A stretch of DNA of 24,888 nucleotides from DATKGL01 sp035510455 (GCA_035510455.1 DATKHB010000015.1:1-24888), one strand, 5' to 3'; shown: positions 7,452 through 12,991, counted from the stretch's first letter. A program made the numbers and translations. Notes: a model not told the origin generated them from the letters alone.

Positions 7452-7500
7452 GTAATTTGATTTATATTTATGCTGATTATACTTAACAGAGGTAGATATG

Positions 7501-7956
7501 TCAATCGGAGATAGTAGAGCGGCGAAGGAAAAAATCCATCCAAGCCTCAAAATTTCTCTCGTAAACGGATTGATGAATATTTGGCTTTGTGGACGTAGTT
7601 TGAGAAGCGGGTATTGCCGCAAGGTTCGCAAGAGCGACTGATTGAGGAACCAGAAGTTCTTTCTCTCCCGGGGCGCCAAGACCGAACTCTTGACGTGCTG
7701 AAAGATCAAGATATTGGTTGGTGTTATAGTAGTCATTTTCCAACTGCAGATTATCATTCTCCAGCTTCTGGACTTGATTTTGTTCCTGTAGAGTTGCTAC
7801 TTGTTTTTGTAAGTTATAGTTCGTCTGAACAGTTTTTACACCGCTCCAAGTTATCAAAACGACAATTACGACAAACACTAACATGCCTATCGTTCTCATA
7901 TCGCGCAACGATTCCCACGGCATTGATCTATAATATTTTTTTATTTTATCGATCAT
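7501..7956 (-). CDS. ftsB: FtsB/DivIC-family cell division protein
   Basis: 151 residues. A short basic cytoplasmic N-terminus, one membrane helix at about 22-40, a coiled coil at about 42-82 (heptads of L/N/Q/E) and the family signature YLDLSARQEFGLGAPGEKELLVP region at 83-105, equivalent to the Gly-containing C-terminal motif of FtsB/DivIC. These proteins bridge FtsL and FtsQ (DivIB) in the divisome. The last ~45 residues are an extension of unknown role. A TATAAT box lies 11 nt before ATG 7956, giving a leader of only 3-4 nt. It is probably co-transcribed with the initiator tRNA downstream, coupling a division gene with translation initiation. Confidence 0.85.
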   Translation of the reverse strand: MIDKIKKYYRSMPWESLRDMRTIGMLVFVVIVVLITWSGVKTVQTNYNLQKQVATLQEQNQVQKLENDNLQLENDYYNTNQYLDLSARQEFGLGAPGEKELLVPQSVALANLAAIPASQTTSTKPNIHQSVYERNFEAWMDFFLRRSTISD

Positions 7957-7987
7957 TGATACTAATAATTATAAACTAAATAAAATC

Positions 7988-8018
7988 TGGTATACTCATC
8001 CCTGTTATTAGATATAAT
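7988..8018 (+). promoter_or_regulatory. Promoter elements of tRNA 8029
   Basis: An extended -10 (TGG+TATACT, 7988-7996) and a perfect TATAAT at 8013-8018, the latter 10 nt before the tRNA. Neither has a good -35. Confidence 0.5.
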
Positions 8019-8028
8019 ACTATCGTAT

Positions 8029-8104
8029 GGGGATGTAGCTCAGCGGTTAGAGCAGTCGGCTCATAACCGATTGGTCCCTGGTTCAAATCCAGGCATCCCC
8101 ACCA
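8029..8104 (+). tRNA. tRNA with CAU anticodon (elongator Met or Ile2)
   Basis: 76 nt with encoded CCA. Acceptor GGGGATG/CATCCCC pairs perfectly, so it is not an initiator. D arm GCTC/GAGC, anticodon arm GTCGG-CTCATAA-CCGAT, variable loop TGGTC and T arm CCTGG-TTCAAAT-CCAGG are all canonical. CAU may be read as Met, or as Ile after lysidine modification by TilS; the TTGGTC variable region resembles the bacterial Ile2 tRNA, but I cannot decide. Confidence 0.95.
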
Positions 8105-8117
8105 TAAGCACTTTCAC

Positions 8118-8146
8118 CTCTGTTATTATGACAGAGATTTTTGTTT
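8118..8146 (+). terminator. Intrinsic terminator after tRNA 8029
   Basis: Stem CTCTGT (8118-8123) / ACAGAG (8131-8136) followed by ATTTTTGTTT, 14 nt past the tRNA. Confidence 0.8.
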
Positions 8147-8189
8147 GTCAAAATTCCCTAAGAAGCTATTTAATTCCAGTCCTGCTTGC

Positions 8190-9158
8190 TTATTTCAAAA
8201 CCCTAATTTTAGTAAAGTTTTTTCCTTCTAGGCCGACTAAATTAACCTCTTCCCAATCAAACTTAGCCGCTCTGAGTTGTTTAGGCGTCAGTATTATATC
8301 GTTATAGCTGTCTCCAGAGCGCTCAATTGCACCAACTCCAGCCCAGAATTTTGCCATAGATTTTTTAGTGCTTCCGGTTACAATCGAATCCTCGTAATAC
8401 GTGGGGCAGGTCCAGACCATATCGGGGAAAGTTAGATACGTATCGAGAGTTGGTGTCATAAAAATTGCTTGGTGCTGAAGCTCTGTTTTTTCCCGCCACA
8501 TAGGATCCTTATCCTGCCCATCCAATAGACGAACGTTTAGCTCAGTCCTGGCTTTCATCTCGTCGTCTAGAACTGGCAATTTTCCATTGTGCTCATCGAG
8601 ATATTTTTGTTTCGCTTCGGTGATTTCTACGTCGTATTTCGATTCGTCTTCAAACATTTCACGGTGTCGGCGGTAAGTAATAGATACATTATCTGGTAGA
8701 TATGGTTTAACCCACTCAATCATCGCTCGAAAAGTCCTACTATACGTATCAACTTCTTCACGTGTCAGATTGTCTAAACGCTCGGCACTTATATCTTGAG
8801 AGAAATAGTCAAAAATCATCCCCGGCTTGTGGACAGCTGCAACATACTTCATCCAATCCACAAAGTAAAAGAGGCTAAGAAGCTCTGCCCAGTCGATTTC
8901 CGGTGCTTCATCGAAACGCCATAATTTATTGCCACCGAAACACTCGGTGACCATGATAGGTGTTTGCTCTTTTGCGGCTTTCTCCACCACGCGTTTGGTA
9001 ATATCGATACACTGCTGACCGGCTTTTACTTTGCGAAACTTCTTAGACATCAACCTGGCGTACACGATTTCTTCAGGCGTACCTTTTAGCTCGCCGGTAA
9101 CAGGTACTGGCTCTTTAAAGGCGTTCAACTTCTTCTGAATATATTCTTGTGCTTTCAT
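8190..9158 (-). CDS. Unknown enzyme-like protein behind a tRNA-Cys-like gene
   Basis: 322 residues, soluble. The start ATG 9158 lies 6 nt after the CCA end of the tRNA-Cys-like gene. A TTG start at 9209 would put the tRNA inside the ORF and is rejected. Not confidently recognised. Residues about 64-80 (TPIMVTECFGGNK) look like a strand and nucleotide/active-site loop. About 85-150 (PEIDWAELLSL...VHKPGMIFDYFSQDI...REEVDTYSRTFRAMIEW) faintly recall, from memory, the layout of isocyanide synthases (DIT1/PvcA). An aminoacyl-tRNA-using enzyme is suggested only by the gene context. The C-terminus ends in a small beta domain (DWEEVNLVGLEGKNFTKIRVL). No Shine-Dalgarno; if the tRNA is cut out, the mRNA begins 6 nt before the ATG. 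Confidence 0.6.
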   Translation of the reverse strand: MKAQEYIQKKLNAFKEPVPVTGELKGTPEEIVYARLMSKKFRKVKAGQQCIDITKRVVEKAAKEQTPIMVTECFGGNKLWRFDEAPEIDWAELLSLFYFVDWMKYVAAVHKPGMIFDYFSQDISAERLDNLTREEVDTYSRTFRAMIEWVKPYLPDNVSITYRRHREMFEDESKYDVEITEAKQKYLDEHNGKLPVLDDEMKARTELNVRLLDGQDKDPMWREKTELQHQAIFMTPTLDTYLTFPDMVWTCPTYYEDSIVTGSTKKSMAKFWAGVGAIERSGDSYNDIILTPKQLRAAKFDWEEVNLVGLEGKNFTKIRVLK

Positions 9159-9164
9159 AGTAAT

Positions 9165-9237
9165 TGGAGATGCGGAGCAGACATGAACCTGCTGTATGTA
9201 GCTTTGCAAGCTACCACCTATTCTCGGTCACCGCATC
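9165..9237 (-). tRNA. tRNA-Cys-like gene (GCA), elbow-deficient
   Basis: 73 nt with encoded CCA. Acceptor GATGCGG/CCGCATC (7 bp, perfect). D stem ACC/GGT (3 bp) with loop GAGAATA. Anticodon stem GTAGC/GCTAC (5 bp) with loop TTGCAAA, anticodon GCA. Variable loop ATAC; T stem AGCAG/CTGCT (5 bp). Discriminator U73, the main identity base of tRNA-Cys, then CCA. Abnormal: no GG in the D-loop and an 8-nt T-loop (GTTCATGT) in place of the 7-nt TTCRANY, so the D-loop/T-loop elbow contacts cannot form in the usual way. Stems without a single mismatch argue against a decayed pseudogene. It is fused to gene 8190-9158. Confidence 0.6.
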
Positions 9238-9269
9238 GTAATAAATGTAGCAGTTTCTCTGTCTAGTGG

Positions 9270-9413
9270 CTAGGTTAAACTAGCAATCTCAGGGTTCCGT
9301 GCAAGCCTGGTAGTTAATAACCCCCTGTCTAATGACGACGATGCGAATTGTTTATACCAAACAGTAAGCTGTTCATGGACTTGATTCCAAAAAAATCCAC
9401 TCAAGCCCACCAT
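9270..9413 (-). CDS. Possible 47-residue ORF in element A
   Basis: ATG 9413 to TAG 9270, product beginning MVGLSGFFWNQVHEQ, ending 32 nt before the tRNA-Cys-like gene on the same strand. An in-frame counterpart of 38 residues exists in element B (10663-10779), with 22 identical residues over 38. Substitutions between the copies fall about equally on the three codon positions, which is not what a conserved protein shows. Treat as a peptide candidate only. Confidence 0.25.
   Translation of the reverse strand: MVGLSGFFWNQVHEQLTVWYKQFASSSLDRGLLTTRLARNPEIASLT
9293..9413. repeat. 121-bp duplicated element, copy A
   Basis: Aligns without gaps to 10659-10779. The best-kept part (about 9351-9413) has an AACAG-TAAG-CTGTT hairpin and TGGA-CTTGAT-TCCA, whose stem is changed on both sides in copy B. 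The motif CAAGCC recurs at both ends and inverted in the middle. Strand and nature (RNA gene, peptide gene or mobile remnant) are unresolved. Confidence 0.65.
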
Positions 9414-9426
9414 TTTGCTTATAACT

Positions 9427-9452
9427 AAAAAGACCCTCTAGAGGGTCTTTTT
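9427..9452. terminator. Bidirectional intrinsic terminator
   Basis: Perfect palindrome AAAAAGACCCTC/GAGGGTCTTTTT. It can end the minus-strand gene 9468-9677 and a plus-strand transcript through element A. Confidence 0.8.
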
Positions 9453-9467
9453 AGCACCTTAACAACT

Positions 9468-9677
9468 TTATGAATAATAAGTTCTTATTTTTTGGGCAAT
9501 GCGTCTAAATCGCCTTTTCATGAGATAGCTACTCTCTAGCAGTTCAGCCTCCAGTTCTGCTGGTGAATCACTAGAAATATCATCCCCCGGCTCACTTAAA
9601 TTAGCTAAGTACTGCTTAAAATACACTTTTGGGTGCTTTTGGTGATTGTTCTCTGTTGCATTAGTCGAATGAGACAT
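9468..9677 (-). CDS. Small charged protein, unknown
   Basis: 69 residues from ATG 9677, chosen because AAAGGA lies about 5 nt upstream; the frame extends 11 codons further without a better signal. An N-terminus rich in Asn/His/Thr (MSHSTNATENNHQKH) is followed by an acidic stretch (EPGDDISSDSPAELEAELLE) and a basic helical end (MKRRFRRIAQKIRTYY). The charge arrangement suggests a small adaptor or nucleic-acid contact, without further evidence. The leader contains a CTTTG/CAAAG hairpin (around 9700-9715). Terminated at 9452. Divergent from the Crp/Fnr gene. Confidence 0.5.
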   Translation of the reverse strand: MSHSTNATENNHQKHPKVYFKQYLANLSEPGDDISSDSPAELEAELLESSYLMKRRFRRIAQKIRTYYS

Positions 9678-9841
9678 AAATGTCCTTTCGTAGTTTGCTT
9701 TGTTGAACAAAGTCTAGCAGTTTCGGTAACATCCCCCTCTCCAGTGATGTGCGTAATAATGTCAGCTTCCTAACCCTAAGTATAGTGGTTCTGTTTCTGT
9801 AGTATGTACGCTTTATCACAGCTTTGAACTGTACGCCCGTA

Positions 9842-9847
9842 TATACT
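9842..9847 (+). promoter_or_regulatory. -10 box of the Crp/Fnr gene, leaderless
   Basis: TATACT ends 6 nt before ATG 9854. No clear -35, suggesting dependence on an activator or weak basal use. This decides the start codon in favour of 9854 over TTG 9824. Confidence 0.5.
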
Positions 9848-9853
9848 GAGGCT

Positions 9854-10534
9854 ATGGTCAAAAATCTATTGGCAGCTATGCCAACTGGGGAGTCCCAGCA
9901 TGACGAAAGTATAGTCGCTCACTTTAGCAATGGCCAGGAACTGCACTTTTCGAACGGTGAAACAATTATTAACGGCCTTTATGAACCAGAGGGTATATAT
10001 CTAATTAAAGAGGGCTTCGTAAAAGCCTACTCCGTGTCGCAGGACGGGCATGTTAATCTTTTACTAATTCATGAGGCTGATGAATTCATACCGCTTCCCT
10101 GGGCCTTAGATGGAGCGCATACCACCGGGTTGTTTTATGAAGCCATGACAGACGTTACCGTCCTAAAAGCTTCTAAAAATAATTTGCGGGTTGCTATGGG
10201 CAATAATACCTGGCTATCTCAAGAGGTATTAAAACAAGCAGTAAATATAATAACGGTTTACACTCAGAGGATACAAACCCTGGAGTTTCGTTCAGCTCGT
10301 GGCCGAGTTATTGCCGAGTTAATACATTTAGCGGAGCGGTTTGGCAGACCTTATGGCAAACAGGTTCTTATTGATGCTCCAATAACTCACCAGGATATAG
10401 CTGATTCTATTAATATGACCCGGGAGTCGGCCAGTAGAGCATTAGAGTTACTTTTTGAGGAAGGTCTACTGGGTCAAGATGACCATCTCTTTACAGTCCT
10501 GGATTTACCCAAGCTACATACTGCGCTTAGTTAA
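9854..10534 (+). CDS. Crp/Fnr-family transcription regulator
   Basis: 226 residues. N-terminal cNMP-binding-type beta barrel (about 20-110: FSNGQELHFSNGETIINGLYEPEGIYLIKEGFVKAYSVSQDG), a dimerisation helix (about 118-150) and a C-terminal winged helix with the family signature ITHQDIADSINMTRESASRALELL (about 176-200). The phosphate-binding cassette of cAMP-binding members (GE...R.A) is absent, and there is no Cys at all, so it is neither a classical CRP nor an Fe-S FNR; the effector is unknown. Upstream TTG 9824 would add ten residues but overlaps the promoter. It lies between the two copies of the duplicated element and may act on nearby genes. Confidence 0.85.
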   Translation: MVKNLLAAMPTGESQHDESIVAHFSNGQELHFSNGETIINGLYEPEGIYLIKEGFVKAYSVSQDGHVNLLLIHEADEFIPLPWALDGAHTTGLFYEAMTDVTVLKASKNNLRVAMGNNTWLSQEVLKQAVNIITVYTQRIQTLEFRSARGRVIAELIHLAERFGRPYGKQVLIDAPITHQDIADSINMTRESASRALELLFEEGLLGQDDHLFTVLDLPKLHTALS

Positions 10535-10658
10535 TTGTGAACGGATTCAGTCTATCTATCGGGTAATCTAGAAAATTCACTTAGCCTATTCGACGATTCG
10601 AATCGGAGAGATGGGTGCAATTTAGAGTTACCGCGCATTACCTAAGCAAGGAGAAGTA
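10535..10658. other. Intergenic stretch with 12-bp palindrome
   Basis: No gene seen. Contains CGATTCGAATCG at 10594-10605, a perfect 12-bp palindrome without a T tract, hence an operator-like site more than a terminator. CTTAG (10580) and CTAAG (10640) flank it. Confidence 0.35.
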
Positions 10659-10779
10659 GGTTCTATGCAAGCCCGGTAGTAGATAACTGTTTAGCTACAA
10701 CTGACGCAGAGAACTCCTTATACCAAACAGTAAACTGTTCATGGGCTTGATCCCAAAAACATCCAGGCAAGTCCACCAT
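10659..10779. repeat. 121-bp duplicated element, copy B
   Basis: Gap-free partner of 9293-9413. Hairpin AACAG-TAAA-CTGTT and TGGG-CTTGAT-CCCA (copy A: TGGA/TCCA). In this copy CAAGCCC near the start can pair with GGGCTTG in the middle. The minus strand encodes 38 residues from ATG 10779 to TAG 10663 (begins MVDLPGCFWDQAHEQ). It lies just upstream of the toxin-antitoxin promoter, with no terminator behind it. Confidence 0.65.
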
Positions 10780-10823
10780 AAGGCCTATTCAAAGATCAAA
10801 AGTCTAGTTATTTGTAGTATGGT

Positions 10824-10858
10824 TAGACCTTGACTAGACCATGTATGTTTGATATACT
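10824..10858 (+). promoter_or_regulatory. Toxin-antitoxin promoter with direct-repeat operator
   Basis: TTGACT (10830-10835), 17-bp spacer, TATACT (10853-10858), 6 nt to ATG 10865: leaderless. Two TAGACC copies (10824-10829, 10835-10840) flank the -35 at an 11-bp period, one helical turn, as expected for autorepression by the antitoxin. Confidence 0.65.
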
Positions 10859-10864
10859 ATTAAT

Positions 10865-11101
10865 ATGAACAAAGTTATAAATATTTACGAAGCTAAAACT
10901 AACTTCAGCAAGCTAGTTAAAAAAGCACAGGCCGGAGAGACCATATACGTTGGAGCTTATGGCCAACCCCAAGCTATTATTGCTCCTGTACCACAGGTAA
11001 AAAAGCCTAATATAGGCGTGTGGAAACATAAAAAAAACATAGACTACAAAGCACTTTCGCAAAGTGATAATGAAATTGCTAATTGGGTGGAAAGTGACTA
11101 A
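10865..11101 (+). CDS. Phd/YefM-family antitoxin
   Basis: 78 residues. The N-terminal half has the family pattern INIYEAKTNFSKLVKKAQAGETIYVGAYGQPQAII, a dimeric DNA-binding fold that represses its own promoter. The C-terminal half (VWKHKKNIDYKAL...NWVESD) is the tail that would wrap and inhibit the toxin. The stop codon shares a base with the toxin ATG (TAATG), so translation is coupled. The mRNA should be leaderless. The partner is a PIN-domain toxin, a common Phd/VapC combination. Confidence 0.88.
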   Translation: MNKVINIYEAKTNFSKLVKKAQAGETIYVGAYGQPQAIIAPVPQVKKPNIGVWKHKKNIDYKALSQSDNEIANWVESD

Positions 11102-11493
11102 TGAAGGTTCTGTTAGACAGCCACGTATTTCTTTGGGTATTGAATGACCCTGAACTTATCGGCCCAAAATCCCTTGGTATACTTCAGGATAGCGACACGC
11201 AGCTATTCATTAGCGCTGTAAGCATATGGGAGTTAGGCTTAAAATACAAAAAGAAAAAACAGCCTTATTCTATTACCGAATTACTAGACGGCGTCCAAGA
11301 CCTTAATGCTACTTTTTTAAAACTTGAAAGAGGTCATTTAAAAAAGTTTGAAAACATTGATCTGGGGCATAAAGACCCATTTGATATGTTACTAGTAGCA
11401 CAAAGTGAAGCAGAGTTATCGATCTTTATGACAGTAGATAAGAGTATATTGGGTTCGCAATCCCGATATCTTCTTGCTGACGCTTCGAAGTAA
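11101..11493 (+). CDS. vapC: VapC-type PIN-domain toxin (ribonuclease)
   Basis: 130 residues, normal for VapC. The four acidic metal-binding residues of the PIN domain are present: Asp6 (LLDSHVFLW), Glu44 (SIWELGLK), Asp92/Asp95 (KDPFDMLL) and Asp113 (TVDKSI). VapC toxins are Mg-dependent RNases that cut tRNA or rRNA when free of antitoxin. The initiator tRNA and a tRNA-Cys-like gene are nearby, but nothing ties them to this toxin. The C-terminus is Lys-rich like its subfamily. Co-expressed with the antitoxin by a 1-nt overlap. Confidence 0.88.
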   Translation: MKVLLDSHVFLWVLNDPELIGPKSLGILQDSDTQLFISAVSIWELGLKYKKKKQPYSITELLDGVQDLNATFLKLERGHLKKFENIDLGHKDPFDMLLVAQSEAELSIFMTVDKSILGSQSRYLLADASK

Positions 11494-11590
11494 ATCACGA
11501 GCGTGTTTCTTCTCGATGAATTTGCCTTTAAAGTCTATTAAACAAAGACGTTATTGTGTTGGTCTCCCAAGCTTTCTATCAGTTATACAT

Positions 11591-11626
11591 TTGACTAGTT
11601 ATCATATTTATATTAAAATATAAATA
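11591..11626 (+). promoter_or_regulatory. Promoter embedded in an AT palindrome
   Basis: TTGACT (11591-11596), 17-bp spacer, TAAAAT (11614-11619). The -10 lies in the centre of a perfect inverted repeat TATTTATATT / AATATAAATA (11605-11614, 11617-11626) that could be an operator. It would read into the foreign small gene 11761 with a ~135-nt structured leader. Confidence 0.5.
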
Positions 11627-11671
11627 GTTTTGTTGAGCTTTCTATTGCTCCAAAGCACTTTGACAGATAGA

Positions 11672-11734
11672 AGTTTGGTGCTACCGCTATACTTATGATT
11701 ATCACATCGCGGGCATTGTGGTAACACCAAAACT
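11672..11734 (+). promoter_or_regulatory. Long leader hairpin before gene 11761
   Basis: AGTTTGGTG+TACC (11672-11685) pairs with GGTA+CACCAAAACT (11720-11734), with one mismatch and one bulge. A second hairpin GCTTT/AAAGC precedes it (around 11636-11656). It ends 13 nt before the GGAG ribosome binding site, so it may be a translation control element. Confidence 0.45.
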
Positions 11735-11760
11735 ACTAGAGAAAATGGAGATCAAAGTCT

Positions 11761-12087
11761 ATGCCCACTGATACAACTACTCAACCAATTACCCTCCTCA
11801 AAGTGATCGAGAAGAAAAATGGCAGGTGGTGGTTCCGCTTCAGCACCATCCTGACGACAGGCCAAAACCGTTATTACGACTGGGCTGACATCTGCTCACC
11901 CCGCAGCTCCCTTCCAGCGAACATCCGCAAACTCGCGCGAGCCATCTGGGAGACCCCCGGCGTCACGGATCTCTACGCCCAGCTCGGTGGTAAAGATGGA
12001 AGCCGAGTCGGTGTCAAAGCAGAGGATATGGTAAGAGGAGACATCACCTACTTGAGGATCTGCGACCTCTTCGACGACAAGGTCTAG
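11761..12087 (+). CDS. Small protein of foreign composition, unknown
   Basis: 108 residues, not recognised. A compact beta-looking N-terminus (PITLLKVIEKKNGRWWFRFS), then YYDWADICSPRSS, a helix (NIRKLARAIWE) and a C-terminal segment ending ICDLFDDKV. Codon use is strikingly G/C-ending (CTC, ATC, CGC, GTC, GAC), unlike the A/T-ending neighbours, which indicates recent acquisition or an unusual expression regime. GGAG lies about 10 nt before the ATG. It is bracketed by structured RNA: a leader hairpin before and a three-tier GC-rich stem after. Possibly a plasmid- or phage-derived cargo gene; function unknown. Confidence 0.6.
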   Translation: MPTDTTTQPITLLKVIEKKNGRWWFRFSTILTTGQNRYYDWADICSPRSSLPANIRKLARAIWETPGVTDLYAQLGGKDGSRVGVKAEDMVRGDITYLRICDLFDDKV

Positions 12088-12100
12088 CCTTGGGAAGGAC

Positions 12101-12158
12101 CGTGGGCCGGGGGAACAGCAGCTTGCAAGTTATAGCTTGCCGTCCTCCGCGCCCCACG
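12101..12158 (+). other. Three-tier GC-rich stem-loop
   Basis: Stacked stems CGTGGG/CCCACG (12101-12106, 12153-12158), GGGGGA/TCCTCC (12109-12114, 12143-12148) and GCAAG/CTTGC (12125-12129, 12136-12140) with loop TTATAG. No T tract follows, so a 3' UTR structure or small RNA is more likely than an intrinsic terminator. It starts 14 nt after the stop of gene 11761. Confidence 0.5.
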
Positions 12159-12202
12159 CATCTTCCCCAACAATCTCCAAACCTTCTCTCCCCCTATCTG
12201 TC

Positions 12203-12244
12203 ATTTAACCTAAATCCTTAAACCATTGAGGCCTTAGGTTAAAT
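12203..12244. repeat. 11-bp perfect inverted repeat
   Basis: ATTTAACCTAA (12203-12213) and TTAGGTTAAAT (12234-12244), 20-nt spacer, between the foreign gene and the lepB promoter. It may mark the end of an inserted segment or be a regulatory site. Confidence 0.4.
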
Positions 12245-12271
12245 TAGCCAAACTTTGCCAAACCTCTGTTA

Positions 12272-12300
12272 TTGTTTATTTTTATGCTTTAATATATACA
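12272..12300 (+). promoter_or_regulatory. lepB promoter
   Basis: TTGTTT (12272-12277), 17-bp spacer, TATACA (12295-12300). Predicted leader about 34 nt with an AAGGCGG stretch, a weak Shine-Dalgarno set far (about 15 nt) from the ATG. Confidence 0.55.
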
Positions 12301-12340
12301 GCTAGAAATTAAAAAAATAAAAAGGCGGCAATCCGAATCC

Positions 12341-12991
12341 ATGAAGTCGGACCAGATAGATACTAAAACACCAGGTGCGGTCATACGCCCTCAGTTCAGC
12401 AAGGTCTTATCTAAAAAAGACAAAGAGTGGGTAGAGGAGAAAAAATACCTCCACTACGGACTAATTCTGGCGGTGGTCATCGCTAGCTTGTTATTCATAA
12501 ATACTTACATAGCCCAACTATTTATTGTAAACGGCATCTCCATGCAGCCCACATTCCACACTGGTGATGTAGTACTAGTATGGAAAGCGCCGCAAACTTG
12601 GGCAAAATTGACAGGCGCAGAATACGTCCCAAAAAGGGGTTCAGTCGTTATAATCCAAGGTAACAATGTGGCTCATGAACAACTAATAAAACGAGTTATA
12701 GCCCTACCAGACGAGCGGGTAGATATAGCCAACAACAATATTACCGTATATAGCAATCAGTATCCCAAAGGGATAGATCCCGATGCTGCCCCTTTTGCAA
12801 AAGATTTGCTACCGCCAGTTGGTACTTTCTCAACGCAAGTCGAGGTAGGCCAGATTTTTGTTATGGGCGATAACCGTAACCCTGGCGCATCGATAGACTC
12901 ACGCTCTAGTTTGGGTAATGTCCCTACTAATATTGTCATTGGGCAAGTGGTCGTAAAATTACTGCCTCTTAGTGATATAAAGGTTTTCTAA
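12341..12991 (+). CDS. lepB: Signal peptidase I
   Basis: 216 residues. Removes signal peptides from exported proteins at the outer face of the membrane. One membrane helix at about 40-62, catalytic Ser67 in NGISMQPTF, catalytic Lys117 in IKRVIALPDE, and the GDNR...DSR box (176-188) close to the C-terminus. All family boxes are present, spacing normal. The 38-residue cytoplasmic N-terminus is longer than in minimal homologues. A plausible substrate, the secreted protein 13003-13977 with a VSA-Q cleavage site, is encoded convergently only 11 nt away. Confidence 0.95.
   Translation: MKSDQIDTKTPGAVIRPQFSKVLSKKDKEWVEEKKYLHYGLILAVVIASLLFINTYIAQLFIVNGISMQPTFHTGDVVLVWKAPQTWAKLTGAEYVPKRGSVVIIQGNNVAHEQLIKRVIALPDERVDIANNNITVYSNQYPKGIDPDAAPFAKDLLPPVGTFSTQVEVGQIFVMGDNRNPGASIDSRSSLGNVPTNIVIGQVVVKLLPLSDIKVF

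Noticed and set aside
7365..7757. 130-codon ORF on the minus strand
   Set aside because: It runs through the initiator tRNA and overlaps ftsB in another frame; a shadow.
7614..7979. 121-codon plus-strand ORF
   Set aside because: Antisense shadow of ftsB, whose domain structure is clear.
9159..9209. TTG start at 9209 extending the unknown protein by 17 residues
   Set aside because: The extension lies entirely within the tRNA-Cys-like sequence, whose stems and CCA explain it better; ATG 9158 is the natural start.
9165..9237. Riboswitch (three-way junction) reading of the leader
   Set aside because: No known aptamer consensus fits, whereas the 7-bp acceptor, GCA anticodon loop, U73 and CCA all match a tRNA.
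9661..9861. 66-codon minus-strand ORF
   Set aside because: Overlaps the start of gene 9468-9677 and the Crp/Fnr promoter; no ribosome site or family resemblance.
10594..10605. CGATTCGAATCG palindrome as terminator or tRNA T-loop remnant
   Set aside because: No T run follows and no acceptor, D or anticodon stem can be built around it; kept only as an operator-like site.
9293..10779. Duplicated element as integron attC sites or a CRISPR array
   Set aside because: No attC core boxes, only two copies 1.37 kb apart, and no repeat-spacer periodicity.
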